Shown piece after piece: positions 10,398 through 22,881 of a stretch of 64,000 bases of DNA. The position numbers were made by a program, and so were the translations under genes. The DNA lies in NCBI GenBank assembly GCA_016800925.1, contig JABCPU010000003.1, positions 62,001 through 126,000 on the forward strand. The letters are read 5' to 3'. The notes beneath the pieces are model-generated. The model made no database searches, was not told the origin of the DNA, and saw only the letters and a list, made by a program, of their open reading frames with translations. Numbering within the stretch: the stretch's first letter is position 1; every line of letters starts with the position of its first letter. Source of the DNA: Suillus spraguei. Its lineage: Eukaryota; Basidiomycota; Agaricomycetes; Boletales; Suillaceae.

Positions 10398-11365
10398 TTA
10401 CAGCCCCTTCTTGTTCCCGAACATTTTTGCCAAATCCATAGTGTTCCCGGGCTTAATGGCCGTAAACTCCCACTCTCGCAATCTACGACCTGCCCTCACA
10501 CTCTCGAATACCCACTCAGGCCGCACCACATGCGCAGGAACGCGCTTTGATACGAGGTGTTTATGAGTCTTCGAACCTGAGAGTTGTTGCGACGTGAGAA
10601 TATGCGTAGCGCCACTGGGGGAAAGCCTGTGAAAAAACAATGCGAAATTTAAGGCCCAGAAGATTACAAGAGAGATTGCACTTACAACGTGACACCACCA
10701 GCGCCAGAGACGACCCGTTTCATTTCAATGTCGGTTGTTCCCGCAAGGTAGCCACCGATATAGACACGTACACCGCTTAGCACACCCTTTTTCCCTGGGT
10801 GCAAGTCGCGTGCATTCTCATGCTTCTGGACTTCTAACTTCTCAGAGCGTTCGTTAATGTACCCTTGGGCATGCCCGACACCACGCCTGTCGGAGCGCTG
10901 GTGACCTGATGCGGCCGAAACAACATAGTCTGTAAATAGTTTATAAAGTTAACAATGAAATGCGAAAATAAAAGAGGGGATAAAAATGCACCTGAACGTT
11001 CATATATATTAGAATGAGTAATTGGGTTTGACTCATCCGCAAGGGTGTTCAACAGGTGCTTTGTGATTTCCCCAGCAGAGGGTTTGGAGGTATCGTCTTT
11101 TTTGAGAGGGGCCAGGAGCCTGTCGGTTCAGAGTGCCATGGTCAGTAAAAATACAAAAATATTTAACAGATACTCACTGGCGCAAGCGCGCCTTGTCTTG
11201 TGCCACAGCCTCTGGGTAATTTGACTTCGACATTTTATCTGGGAAGTTCTTGTTGGTCTTCGATTTTGAAGTAGGGTATGGAGTAAATCGTGACGAGTTT
11301 GTACATTTATCCTTTTCCTTGAGGGAGGAGTGCGCAGGCTTAATTACAGTTACAAATTTGTCCAT
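10398..11365 (-). CDS. BRCT-domain protein resembling the REV1 N-terminus, without the polymerase
   Basis: Four exons (11178-11365, 10992-11119, 10686-10929, 10398-10626) join to 262 codons plus TAA. After a basic, Lys-rich N-terminus comes a helix (YINERSEKLEVQKHENA) directly before a BRCT domain at about residues 165-250: GVRVYIGGYLAGTTDIEMKR, then ATHILTSQQL, then VVRPEWVFESVRAGRRL. The helix-then-BRCT order, YIGGY strand and VRPEW motif resemble the N-terminal region of the translesion polymerase REV1. The reading frame stops 15-20 residues after the BRCT, and only 253 bp lie between the stop and a tRNA gene, so no Y-family polymerase domain can follow. It may be a stand-alone REV1-like adaptor or a truncated REV1. 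The ATG is 170 bp from the divergent FPGS start. Confidence 0.72.
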
Positions 11366-11535
11366 CGAAGTTGTTGCTTCAAGTTAGTGCATGTGGTTCG
11401 TGTTTCAGGAGGTGTTGTTATATTTTTATCACGCGTCTTTAATAGCCTGGTCATGTGATCTCTGAGTAACGCGTCTAGTTACCACATTAGTATAGGCCAA
11501 ACTTGGCCTCTATCTTTTCATTCCGGTGCCCGCTG

Positions 11536-13668
11536 ATGCCCATTTCTTATCGTTTCAACTTCCTATCTATTGTTGTACATTCCAAGAGACTGAAGCTCTC
11601 TCGATTTCACGGACGCAGGATGTCCACCGCACCCATTCGGACTTACAGGGATGCTATAGATGCACTGAACAGTCTTCAAACCAATGCTGCTATCCTAGAG
11701 GCCGTGCGTGCTGCAGGATCAAAGCTCAATCCTAATGCTATACCTGAAATGATTGATTATTTACTGAGAGTGGGCCTTGAGGTTTGTCATATATCAACTT
11801 TACTGTCTTGTTTCTGAAGAAGCACCGTTACAGCCATCCCAGTTAAATAATTTGAATGTCATACATATCACAGGAACCAAGGGGAAGGGCTCTACAAGTG
11901 CATTCACAGATTCAATATTGAGGGCAGCTAGGCCAAGCTGGAAAACTGGTGTGCCTTACATTCCCAGCTCTACAAGAGTGTCCCTTAACATGTAACACAG
12001 GCCTGTATACCTCTCCTCACCTGGTTGCTGTCCGTGAGCGTATTCGCATAAATGGCGAGCCACTTTCAGAGGAGGAATTTACTCGATACTTTTTCGAGGT
12101 GTGGAATTTGCTTCAGAATACGAAGGTATTTGTATTTCGTTTCTTGCAGTAATAGTCGTCCATATTAGACAAACAACCCCTTCAGTGTGAAACCGCCACT
12201 ACCCCCTTTATGCCAAATTACTTTCGCTACCTTACGCTCATGGCCTTTTACACATTCAACCAACTCAAGGTGCGCCAGTGATCCTGATCATTTATATGTC
12301 TAACTTGATCGTTAGGTTGATGCGACAATCCTTGAGGTAGGTATTGGTGGACGCTCTGACAGCACAAATATCGTCCCAAAGCCAGTTGTCACAGGCGTTA
12401 CCGCCCTCGGGTATGACCACACAAGGCTTCTTGGTGAAACGCTCAGTCAGATTGCAAATCAGAAGGGTGGAATATATAAGGTACATTTCTTTTTTCAAGT
12501 CCACATCATAAGTGTTTGAAGGACAGAATAGGAAGGGGTTCCGGCACTGACTGTGAACAACCTGAGGAAGGTATACTTGAGCTCGATGTTTGTGCAGTAG
12601 AGCAGAAGGTAATCCGCACTCTCAAGTCTCACACATACCTATAGCTCATGTGTTTGCACCGCAGGCATCTCAGTTCACAATTATTGACGCACTCCCTTCC
12701 ACCATCCAATTAGGCATGTTTTTTGATGTCTTGCCGTTTATCTATAAAATTGAATCGTTGTCGTAGGTGTTGCCGGCGCTCACCAGAGATCGAACGCGGG
12801 TCTCGCGGTACAATTAGTGCACATGTTCCTCAGCATCAAAGATCAATCCTACTCCCCCACGTCGGACACCAACACCAGCGGTGCTGCTAGCGCAGCATGG
12901 AACGGATCAGAGATAGAACCATTGCGATCCCTCCCTACATCTTTTCTGGACGGCCTCAAAAATGCTCACTGGCCTGGCCGTTGTCAGACAGTACTCGATC
13001 CGAAACTTGAGGCTATGACATGGTTCCTCGATGGGGCGCACACACAAGAGAGCCTTGCATGCTGTATGGAATGGTTTGTGAGCCCAGCGGTTGGGCTTCC
13101 TATGTACGTTTGATATCTGCATTGGTTTCAGTGTCACGCCGTTGATATTGGATTCTAGTTCCCCTGTTTCTGACGGGCACCCACCCAGGGTGCTTATCTT
13201 CAATTGCACCAGTGGACGTTCTGGGGATAGTTTCCTAACAGCCATCTTGCAAAAGATAGAGGAGCAACTGACGATATATGGCAGCCTGGAGAAGAAAGAA
13301 AATTTTTTCACCAAGGTCATTTTCTGCAGTAATGTGACCTATGCCAGCGGCAATTTCAAAGGCGGTAAGTATCGTCATTTGTCTCAAATGCAAGCTTATA
13401 CATGCACCCGGCAGACCTTACCTCCGCGGCAATGTCTACAACTGACAACCTCAATCTCAAGACCCAGAGAGAGATTGAAGCAGCCTGGAACAAGCTTGTT
13501 CCATCTTACTCTGGCACAGTGCATGTCCTGCCGTCCATTGAGGACGCCGTGGAAGAAGCACGTAAAATGCCCAACGTGAGTGTGCTCGTCACGGGCAGCT
13601 TACACCTTGTAGGCGGCATCATCGATGTTGCAGGCTTGACAGACAGAGCCCTGAGTCCAAAAGCATGA
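11536..13668 (+). CDS. MET7: Folylpolyglutamate synthase
   Basis: The enzyme adds glutamates to folates, retaining them in cytosol and mitochondria and supporting methionine and nucleotide synthesis. The Mur-ligase P-loop [10 protein letters not shown] is followed by [32 protein letters not shown] and [16 protein letters not shown], and by the C-terminal substrate region GRCQTV...[10 protein letters not shown]. Many short introns interrupt the gene; the first joins LE to [12 protein letters not shown]. Two in-frame ATGs exist: 11536 and 11620. The 28 residues between them ([14 protein letters not shown]...RR) are basic, hydroxylated and lack acids, as in a mitochondrial presequence, and the second ATG begins MSTAPIRTY. 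The upstream frame to 11503 opens with TTG and is not used. Confidence 0.92.
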
Positions 13669-13951
13669 CAATATTTATGATTTCATCATTTGCACTGGCC
13701 TCATATAGCTATCCAACTTAGCATAGTTCCTTCATGAGTTTCGAGTTCCCGGCTTTCAACACGCCATCGTTTAGGCTTATCGTTTATCTTATAAATAGTG
13801 TTTCTAACCAACACCATGCATGTGTAGCTATTTACCATTCAACAGGATTCTAGTTAGATCTTTGAATACAGTCCGCTATATTACAAAAGATCTATGAGAT
13901 GTGGGGTTATAACATTAAGGGCCACAATGCAATGCAACTTCAAAGTCCGTT
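13669..13951. other. Convergent 3' flanks of FPGS and the MscS gene
   Basis: No coding signal is seen in this 283-bp gap; it is shared by the two 3' untranslated regions. Confidence 0.4.
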
Positions 13952-16528
13952 TTACTTCCATGCAGTCAGATTCTCTTCGCCGCCACGGGTATTCGCCTCC
14001 ACGCACATACTGCGGAAACTGCTCGTCGGGTGTGGAGAGTTAGGTAACAGCACAGGCTGTATGGGCATCGTATACTTGACATCTAGATCCTCCAAAATGC
14101 TCTTTAGGTGTTTCATGAACGCAGTTCTCCGTGTCCAGCGTCCTCCCCAGTCCTGCCAGTTCGGGCGATCTGAAGTGGCGATCAGACCTCACAGTCGAGC
14201 TACGCACACAGACACTACGTTCAACGCCCACCGTCAGATGAATTGCGTTCTGGAACTCCATTTTGTCGATGTTCACCGAGGATCCACTCCATTCCCTGTT
14301 ATTTGCTGTAATGTAGGCTTGAATGCGTGCCTTGAGCTGCTCAACGAGCTCAAGGGGTGTGTTGTACGCTATCATTAGTGTCGTGCTCTCCCACATGCTG
14401 TTTGACCGTCGCAGATTATGGACAAGCTTAGTGCTTGACAGCAGCGAGTTCGGTGCGATAATTTCTTGACCATCAACCCGACGGAAAGTAGTAGAAAATA
14501 GACCAAATTCTTTGACGATGAGGTACTGAAGGGGATATTTGTCAGTTTGATACAAGCTGTTTGCGTAGGGAACACACCTGGTCGTCAATCATGACCAAAT
14601 CACCGACATCGAAGACATGTGTAGAAAATATGAAGATCATCTGTTTAAGCAGAAGTAAGCTTGACGTGCATGATAGACGAGCCAATTGCTCCAACTTACT
14701 GACTCAAACAGTGTCTGCGCAGAGTGTCCAAAGATAAACGAAAACCCAAGAATAATTGTCGCAAGAGGAACAAGCGAGGCTAGCGTGTCACTCCTGTTAA
14801 AAATGAGGAGACATGCGAAAAGAATAGCGAGCAATGCGATGCAGACAAGGACTGCATCCAGCTTGGCTACGGCTGAGTCAACATCCTACACGAAGTCGTG
14901 AGCAGTATTTCTCGAATGAAGACATAAACACACTTTCAGACTGGCAGTTAGAGCCTTACGCTCTCGATAAATTCTCTGTACAGCTTCCCTCATTTCTCGC
15001 TTGCTGATGTCACCGTTGCCATCTTTATCAAAAATAGCAAAAGCAGCATGCTACTGAAACCATGAGATAAATGAATTCATAAAAATGGAGTGACCCACCG
15101 CCTCAGTAGTCGACCGGAAATAAGGGTAGAAATCTATCAAGAAACGATGTTAGGCCATCTCCTTTATCGTCGAATTACCATACCTTCGACGACAAGATGA
15201 GAGCGTCCAGGGCTGGTAAGACTAAGAGCATGAAAGAGCTTCCTTGCGAGCTTCCGCGCAGAATCCAGGGCATAGAAGTCGCCACCCCGGTTAAAATTTG
15301 AATTTTTAAGCGCCACTTGGCCAATAGCGCCGGTCAGCTGGTCAACAATAATAGTTGCCATATATCCCTTGCCCCGTCTTTTCGTCTCGGCGCGACTAGT
15401 ATGACGCTTTTTGTGCGACCGATGATGATGTGCTTCATGATCGGGTTTCTCGAGGACAGGTGTAGCAGCTGTACTGACCTCCCCGCTGGCTGTTCCATCT
15501 CCTTCATCTCGACGGTGGCCCTTGCCGTGAAATGTGGAAAGGTCAAATGCAGTCCCAAGAGAACTCAATTTGTGCCCTTTCTTGACGTTTGGACTTTTCT
15601 TTACGTTTTGTGCATTTGATAGATGGTCCAGCGCCCTTAGTCCCATCTGATTCTCCTCAAGACGATCTGCGAGTGCATGTTGGTGGAAGTTGATAGCAAC
15701 AAATCTTAAAAACAATTTTTCAACAAACAGGACGACGCCTGCAGTAAAGAGAGCCTGTTGAAAGAACGACATTTAGCCAATGTGATAAAGTATGAGAGGA
15801 GCATCTTACCTGCATCACACGGTTAATGATAACCCAATACGCGCCAGGGGGTTTGTAGAAGGCCGTGATTGCAGAGAGCGCTATCCAGGCCCATGAAATA
15901 TCGAGAATGAGTTTTATCCATGCCGAGACAGCAAGTGTCAACTACACCAATGGATTCAGTCGGACTGCCCACGAGAAGTCCGAGCAGTACGTACTTCAAT
16001 CTGCGTCTTCAAACGCTCGACTTGTCCACCAAGTAAGAAAATAACGTAGATCGCAGTACGTGGAATGGCATCCACAAACAAGTAGGTTGCGCAGGAGGTT
16101 GCCCAAGTAATTGACAACCAAAGGGACCAAACACGGACTTGCACCCGAACACTTTCCTTGTCCTTGAACCTCAACTCCACTACCAGCCACGGAATTATGA
16201 AGAATGCGGCACCAAGGATGCCGACTAATAGAGTCCTGACTGGCCTTGCGAGCTTCATGAAGCTGAGCCAAAGGGCTCTGCCCCTCCTCGCTTTTTTGCT
16301 GGCAGTTTCCTGATTCTCTACTTGACTAGCGACCTCTTCTTCGTCCCAGTCAAATTCATCCGAAGAGTTTGTTGAGATCGTATCGGAGCTACCATCTTCT
16401 ATATGGGTTTGGTCCAGTGTCTCGGAATGATTCCCTTTTTTATCCCGGGCGTAGTCATACACAGGCTCTTTGGACTGGGAATTGTCGAGGAGAGTGGTGT
16501 CGTCTTCAGGAGAGCGACGTTCAGGCAT
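13952..16528 (-). CDS. MSY1: MscS-type mechanosensitive channel with EF-hand (fungal Msy family)
   Basis: The fission yeast relatives Msy1/Msy2 are intracellular channels that shape Ca2+ responses to hypo-osmotic shock. The acidic N-terminus (residues 1-85) precedes several membrane helices ([19 protein letters not shown] and others), a His/Lys-rich linker, then an EF-hand, [20 protein letters not shown], with all Ca2+ ligands present. The pore helix region ([22 protein letters not shown]) and the beta domain ([28 protein letters not shown]) are typical MscS. A last intron of about 50 nt joins VGVE to [12 protein letters not shown]; without it the frame would stop at 14040. The true stop is TAA at 13952-13954. 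Cellular location is inferred from the family. Confidence 0.9.
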
Positions 16529-16988
16529 AACTACTCATCGAACGCAAGCAGCAAACAGAGAGAGTAATTACTAGGTGACGGGAAAAGAAGGGCTGACGAG
16601 CCTTATGTCAGTCCCTGCCATAAAATCTACATCAGTCAGTAAATTAAATTGTTAAACCTCGTTACCTCGTTACGTAAGGCTCCTGTATCGGAGGCGAGGG
16701 CTTGAGTTATTATTACAAGCAAGATGCAAGGTGAGTAACATTATAGTCAGAAATTGTTATGTTACAAAATAGTATCGAATGAAGGAAAAACACGTCGAGT
16801 ACCACCGTCGACTTGACTATTCTCCTAAAATGGCTCGGCTCGTTGTCAAGTAAGCGGGGTTAAGCGTTCTCTTGACGAGGCTGGAGCTGTTGATGCAGCA
16901 TGGACTGCGATGCAAGTGTGCTGGTGGATGCATTGTCGGGATTACAAATGAAGGTAATTTGAAATCAGATAATGGCTAGAACTTCGCC
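16529..16988. other. Intergenic, no gene seen
   Basis: This 460-bp stretch separates the MscS promoter from the 3' end of the SLX4-like gene. It contains a small imperfect inverted motif around GTCGAGTACCACCGTCGAC (about 16795), but no open frame with splice support. Confidence 0.4.
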
Positions 16989-18361
16989 TTATAAAAGACC
17001 AGAAGTTTGAGCATGTCGCTCAACGAGGCTCAAGCTAGATTTCAAATGGCTCAGGGCGCTCTCACCGAAAGCCTGAGTCAGCGCTGGTCCCGATTGTACA
17101 CGAGGATACGAATCTGCTCGACGAGCAAGCATGCTAGTCCCAAAGACTTGAGTGCAGGGAACGTTGCTTCCACCTCCTTGCGTCAAATTCGACACCTGAG
17201 CGTCTACGATGGAGTCTTTGTGCTGTATGGAAGTATCAAGGACAGCCCGCGCCCTTCCCAGTATACCACTGCGAGTTTCAGGGAGAGATTTGACGGTTCC
17301 TAAAATTTGAGGGCGTTTGCCTTTCTTCGTCCGAGTCCGGGAGACCTCGTTGACAACCGTTTCCAAGAAAGTGGCCGACTTTTGGTCTTCTTTTGTAGTC
17401 TTCTTGTCTGAGGACGATTGAATCTCATTGCATATAAGCATTCGAACTGTTTCATCGGAAAGGCACTTCTTTTTTGCGCAGTTTTGTATGTGGATCATTT
17501 TTTGGCTTGCAGTCTTTGTCGAGGTCCACTTCAAGGTGCAGCTGACACAGCTAGTGAGAATGCAAGTTGTGCATGTGAGAAGTCGTTGGAGAAGCGGTGA
17601 ATGCCGGGACGTTTCAGTCTGGCTTTCGGAGCAGAGGTTGATTCTGGATGTTTGTTTGCTACGACAGGACCACCCAAGTATGACAAATCTCTGAGGTCGG
17701 TGATCATAGGCTTAGATGGAGGCGCTCGGAAAGCAAAGCGAGACAGTTTCAGGCGGGATTCACTCTCGGAGTCACTGGACAGTGGCACTTGCAGGGTCGC
17801 AATAGGAGGCGGGGTGGGGTATGTGGAAGTGCGATTCATACCCGACATCTGCCGTACGTCATAGGGCCCGTTCACTATATCGGGTTCATTGACACGTTGA
17901 TCAGGAGCGATTACTATACCCCTTTAGCAATCAGAGATTTAATAGCTGAACAGTGTAGGCCTCACCAGCAAACGAAGGTTGAGGTATATCAATCGCAAAA
18001 TGGTCTGCACTTTCAAGTTCCCGGGAAGAAGCCGGCTCCGTCAGTGGACTGCAGCTGGAAGCTGAGAACATGAGCACTAAGGGTTTTGAGACACAATCGA
18101 AAGAAGCTCACTGCTGATAGGTTTGTCAATCTGGTTCTTACCATCTACAGTAACTGGTGGATCAAAAGAATTGAGTTCGGGATCGGTTAGCTCGATGATA
18201 TCTTGCTTCAGATCAGCGGCAGCCCGTGATGAGTCCACAAGCAAACGTTTCTTCTTCTTTGTTTTCTCCCTCATCTGCTTCCTTTTTTCCTCCCTTTCGG
18301 GTTCGGAGTCTTCTATTAGCTCGTCGTCATGTAGTAGCCTGCGTTTGAGAGCTTCTGGCAT
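16989..18361 (-). CDS. SLX4-like / zinc-finger protein with an apparent frameshift
   Basis: I do not recognise this with certainty. The N-terminus is Lys/Glu-rich; Ser/Pro-rich exons follow (intron from about 18106, another near 17940). Near 17550 a compact motif reads CVSCTLKWTSTKT...HIQNC, a C-x2-C-x15-H-x3-C pattern similar to UBZ-type zinc fingers, followed by SDETVRMLI and later QILGTVKSL and ILGRARAVL. The order is what I recall for basidiomycete SLX4-type endonuclease scaffolds, but I cannot verify that. The frame carrying RFSNDFSHAQLA (upstream) and the frame carrying CVSC (downstream) differ by one base near 17535-17560, and no GT donor of the needed phase exists. This could be a real frameshift, an assembly error or a non-canonical intron. 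Confidence 0.45.
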
Positions 18362-18564
18362 GGCGTGAATCGGGTTACACGTAATATTTCATGCAAATCA
18401 AGGACGAAGTAAACTTGAACACTCGCCGGGACGCGTTATTTGAGTCTATTTGGTTCTTAATTATTTACTTCCTTAAAACGTGATCTGATTCAGACTTCTA
18501 GTGACACCGCGTTCTTCTGGGGGTCGAGTTATCCGATCCTTTGTTGATAGCAACTTGAAGGAAC
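18362..18564. promoter_or_regulatory. Divergent promoter of the SLX4-like gene and KAP120
   Basis: The two start codons are 203 bp apart and face away from each other, so the gap must hold both promoters. No clear TATA box is visible. Confidence 0.4.
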
Positions 18565-21500
18565 ATGGCTAAACCGTCCATACTTGGTGTCGTCACAAAA
18601 GTCGTTGACCCTCAAGAGCTGTATCAAGTCATCTCTCAAGCGTCTTCTCAAAACCCTGCCGAAGTCCACGCGTCGAGTAAACGCGTTGAGGAGTTGCTGG
18701 ACTACTTTGGGACTTTCGATGGTTTACATGAGATCGCCGCCACCCGATCAGTTCCGCTGCCTGTGAGGAAGCAGAGCATCATTCAATTCAAAAACAAGGC
18801 GCTGAATCACTGGAGATCACGGAAGTGCGTGCTTCATTTAATCCACGATCTGGTATTCGCTGACACAAAGCAGACTCTTGTCAGACGAGCAACGAGTTAG
18901 GATCCGGTCACGATGCATGACCTTTTTTGACGAGGAAGATGATACGGCAAGTACTACCACTCAGTATGGCTTTGTTTAATTTATGACCGACTCGATAAGA
19001 TTGCGGAGTGTAATGAAGTAATTGTTGCAAAAATTGCTCGCCAAGATTATCCCATGAACTGGTACTTTTGATGTCATCTCATTGGGTCTGCAGCGTTAAT
19101 TGCTCCATCAGGCCTTCACTGCTAGCCGACATCATGGACGTCATTCGCACAAATCTTGAAATCCTCTGTGGTTCTCCCAACAGCGACCCGCGGTCAACTC
19201 TTGCCCTTCGCAGGGGTCTCGCGCTTCTTAACAGTATCTTGAAGGAGTTCAGCGGCGTTAAGCTATTAGCTGGCGTGAACACGATGGTCAATGTACGTCG
19301 TTCTTCATCTCATCATTACTTCAGAGCCTTATTCTTCATTAGATCATCGATCAGCTGCATGAAGTGATGTTCGCTTACTACTCCAAACTGTCGTCGATGA
19401 TTTCCGCACTTGTGCCGCTAGCGCTCAGTGATCAGCGTACTGCTGACAATCTCATCGTGGCTCATTTCATCTACAAGTGTCTCGTAAAAATGGCTTTGTG
19501 GCTCTGGCCTAAACTCACTACACAACCTGAAAGCGTATTTGCGAAACTCGAGCCTTGGGTTTGTTTTTTCCGTGCGAGAATCTATGGGCGTGACTGATAG
19601 GCTATCAACTTCACAGTTCTTGCAACTTTTCGAGAGTTCTACCGGCCAATTGAAGATATTGTCTGAACTTCGAATCAACCTCGTCCTTGCCTTGAGAGCG
19701 TCCGGATTATCAGACCGTCTCACGCTTTTGTCCATTGACAGACTGACCCGCCATGTCCGCGTTTTTGGGAAATTTTTCCGTAGACTACAACAACTCAAAC
19801 CCGACAAATTTGTTCAGCTTCCGACAGGTAACCAAATTGTCCTTTACTATTGGGATAAAGTTGTGCAAGCCACCAATGGCCCGCCAGAGCTAATCCAAGG
19901 TTCTGAGTTTAATTTCCCCCTGACGCTGGCTTCGCTCATCATACCACATAGACGCTCCGACGGCGGTTTTCCCGGTGCGTTTTCTTCTCCAGGCCATGGT
20001 CCTGTTTAAGGAGAATCTCTCGAAATGGACACCATTTCGCAAAGGTGGCCCAAAAACCGAGACTAGTATTGACTGTCTTTGGGAGTTGTGGCCTTGTGCT
20101 GATGAGAATCGCCTAGCTCTTTCGCAAGAGTTTGTCGAGGATGCCGTCCGGCTCCTCGTGACACGATTCATCCCCTTGAACCTGGCAGATCTCGAGGGTT
20201 GGATGTCTGATCCAGAAGAGTGGGTCAATTTAGAAGACAAAGAAAACGACCAATGGGAGTATGAATTACGAGTGCGTTTCATATGTAAACTCGCTTGCAA
20301 TGAGGCTCATCTTTTTAGCCATGCGGTGAACGTGTCTTGATGACCCTTTCATCGCAATACAAGGATTATGTCACACCACTGCTCGAGACAACCTTTAAGC
20401 AGATAATTGGTGAATATATAGTTCGCATGTGCTCTTATACTGACGCGCTCGTTTCCAGCGCAACCAACGGTTGATTCGGCGAGTGTCATACAAAAAGAAG
20501 CTCTGTACTGTGCCATCGGACGTTGTGCGATTCACCTACGAGAAGTAATTCCTTTCAGCCAGTGGATACAACATAACCTCCTTGCAGAAGCAAGGGAGAC
20601 GAACCAATAGTGAGTCCACTTTGTCTTTCTACGTCGCATTCACTCATAGCCACAGCTATCCAATCATTAAGCGCCGTATAGCATGGCTTATTGGAAAATG
20701 GATTAGCGACATGTGTTCACCAGCTAACGACCCGAATGTTTGGGAGATCCTTATCCACTTGCTGCGAGACAGAGGTTCCGGCACGGATTCTGTTGTTCGT
20801 CTGACTGCTGCCACAGCCTTGCGGGAGTGTATCGATGTACGTTTCTTTTTACGCATTTACGATCCTATGTTTACATTCTATATAGACTGTCGATTTTGAC
20901 ATTGATGTCTTCGTACCTTACTTGCCTACTGCAGTTATTGAACTTGTGAAGCTTATGGGTGAGGCAGACACAATAGAAGTAAAACAACGTCTAGCCAAGA
21001 GTCTCAACGTGGTGATCGAACGTGCAGGTCCTAGAGTGAGTTTTCCATGCAACATTGCAGCATATTATACGCATTTGTTATTAGATTGCACCACACGCAC
21101 AAATGATTTCAGAGGGCATTCCTCAGTTGTGTAAGTCCCTATCACTACTTCCTCAGTCATGCTGTTTTTTTCAACGTAGTTTAGGGACTGCTGCGGGCGA
21201 GGAGTGGTTATTTAAAGCTCAACTCTTGGTCGTCGTGACAAGTCTAGTCTCGGTAAGTTTTACATATCACAATATCAGTGATACTCATGTACCACAGGCG
21301 ATGAAGGAACAGTCGTCTTTAAACGGTCTTATTGTCCCCCTTGTCCAAGACGGTCTTTCCCCAGGCGTGAGACTTTTCTATATACCTGACACGCTGTATG
21401 CTAATGCGACCAAAGGTTGCCATCAACCTTGATGAAGACGCACTTAATCTCTGGGTTGCTGCCCTTCGCAACTCATCATCGTTGAGCTATGCTGGTGGAC

Positions 21501-22678
21501 CCGGTCTCGTCGACCTGGTCCCTCTAGCAGTCTCTCTGTTGTCAGACAATTTAGATCTGCTTGGAAAAATAGTGTCTATAGTCGAGTCGTGTTTATTTGT
21601 CGACGCTCCTGCCGTCCTGCAGGTACTTTATTTATCACTTACCTAAAAGCGCCGCTAAGTGTTTAGAGCTTTGCCCGACCGCTAATGAATGCTTTTGTGA
21701 AAGCACTCACAGGTCAGGCCATACTAACCAATCAAAGGGACATACTAGTTTGTCTCCAATTCCTAACTCAGTTGGCGCCCGCTACGCTTTGGGGCCAAGC
21801 CATGCATTTTGCTGGTGTATTTAGTCACATCGTGAACCTCCTGAATAACGACGAGGTGAGTTGTTTGTACTGATCGAATAAAATGTGCATGTGTTTACAA
21901 TTCACAGAGCTCGTCAACTCTGCTCACCGAATGCATATATCTACTTGCGAGGATTGCCCTAGCCGACAGACAGATGTTCTTGCAGCTTGTATCAGCCACA
22001 GCGGTGACTATGAGTCTACCTGAAGCTAAAATCTGGGAAGCAGTACTGGACCATTGGTGGCGGCAAGTTCGTCTTATATTGTCATGATGTGCCGAGCTTG
22101 TTCACATGCTTTACTCGCATCGCAGTTCGACCACATGTCAGAGCCCCGCCATCGCAAATTAGCTGCCCTAGGCATTGCGTCTCTTGTATCAACCGGCCGT
22201 CCTGAAGTCCTTGATCGCTTACCCAACGAGATTTTTAACCTCTGGACAGACGTATTCTTTGAGGTCAAAGAAAGTAAGAGTTTAGCTGACAATGAGGACG
22301 CCAGGTACGTCTGCAATGGTGAATGTTGCTAATGCATCCTGATGCTCTAACATACCAATTGCAGCCCTTTGACACTTCACTGGGACCTTGATCAGGTGCC
22401 GCAGTCATACTATGCAGATTCTGAAAACACCGCTGAGTTTGATCGTCGAAAAATGGTCGGTAAATTCGAAAATTTTGTTGTTCCTCACTTACCCTACACA
22501 TGCTTGGCAGCTCCTGGACAACGATCCTGTTCGCACGACGCAGCTCACTAATTATGTGGCTGCAGCATTACAGGAAGCCGAGCGGACTTGTGGGGGCACT
22601 CATATCTTCAATCAGTATATAAACAAAACAGATCCTACTCTGCTGAAACAACTCCAGAATGAACTTCAGGGCGAGTGA
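18565..22678 (+). CDS. KAP120: Importin-beta family nuclear transport receptor (Kap120 / importin-11 type)
   Basis: Karyopherins of this type carry ribosome-assembly and other cargoes through the nuclear pore under Ran control. The N-terminus fits an importin-beta N-terminal domain: SSQNPAEVHASSKRVEELL, then PVRKQSIIQFKNKALNHWRS, where the IQFKN pattern marks the second HEAT repeat. Helical repeats continue throughout about twenty exons, including YPIIKRRIAWLIGKWISDM and DSVVRLTAATALRECID, which fit the importin-11/Kap120 branch, to ENDPVRTTQLTNY near the end. Introns of about 45-60 nt separate the exons. The subfamily is an inference from those central motifs; membership in the importin-beta family is clear. 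The gene converges on the four-TM gene at 22882. Confidence 0.85.
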
Positions 22679-22881
22679 GACATACGGATGGAGGAATGAA
22701 AGGTGGCTTCATGTTATATTCACATCACGTTGCTAGTTGTACGATTAAATTAGATGCCTTATGTTTTCGTGTCGCCGTAATTCATATCATGGTTTCTTAT
22801 TTGGGACCACAGCGAATCTAACTGCATTCTGCAGATATATTATTGCATCTAGAGTCCAACAAACAAGTCTAAGCTTTATCG

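Noticed and set aside
11503..11535. Earlier in-frame start of FPGS
   Set aside because: The codon at 11503 is TTG; the first ATG is at 11536.
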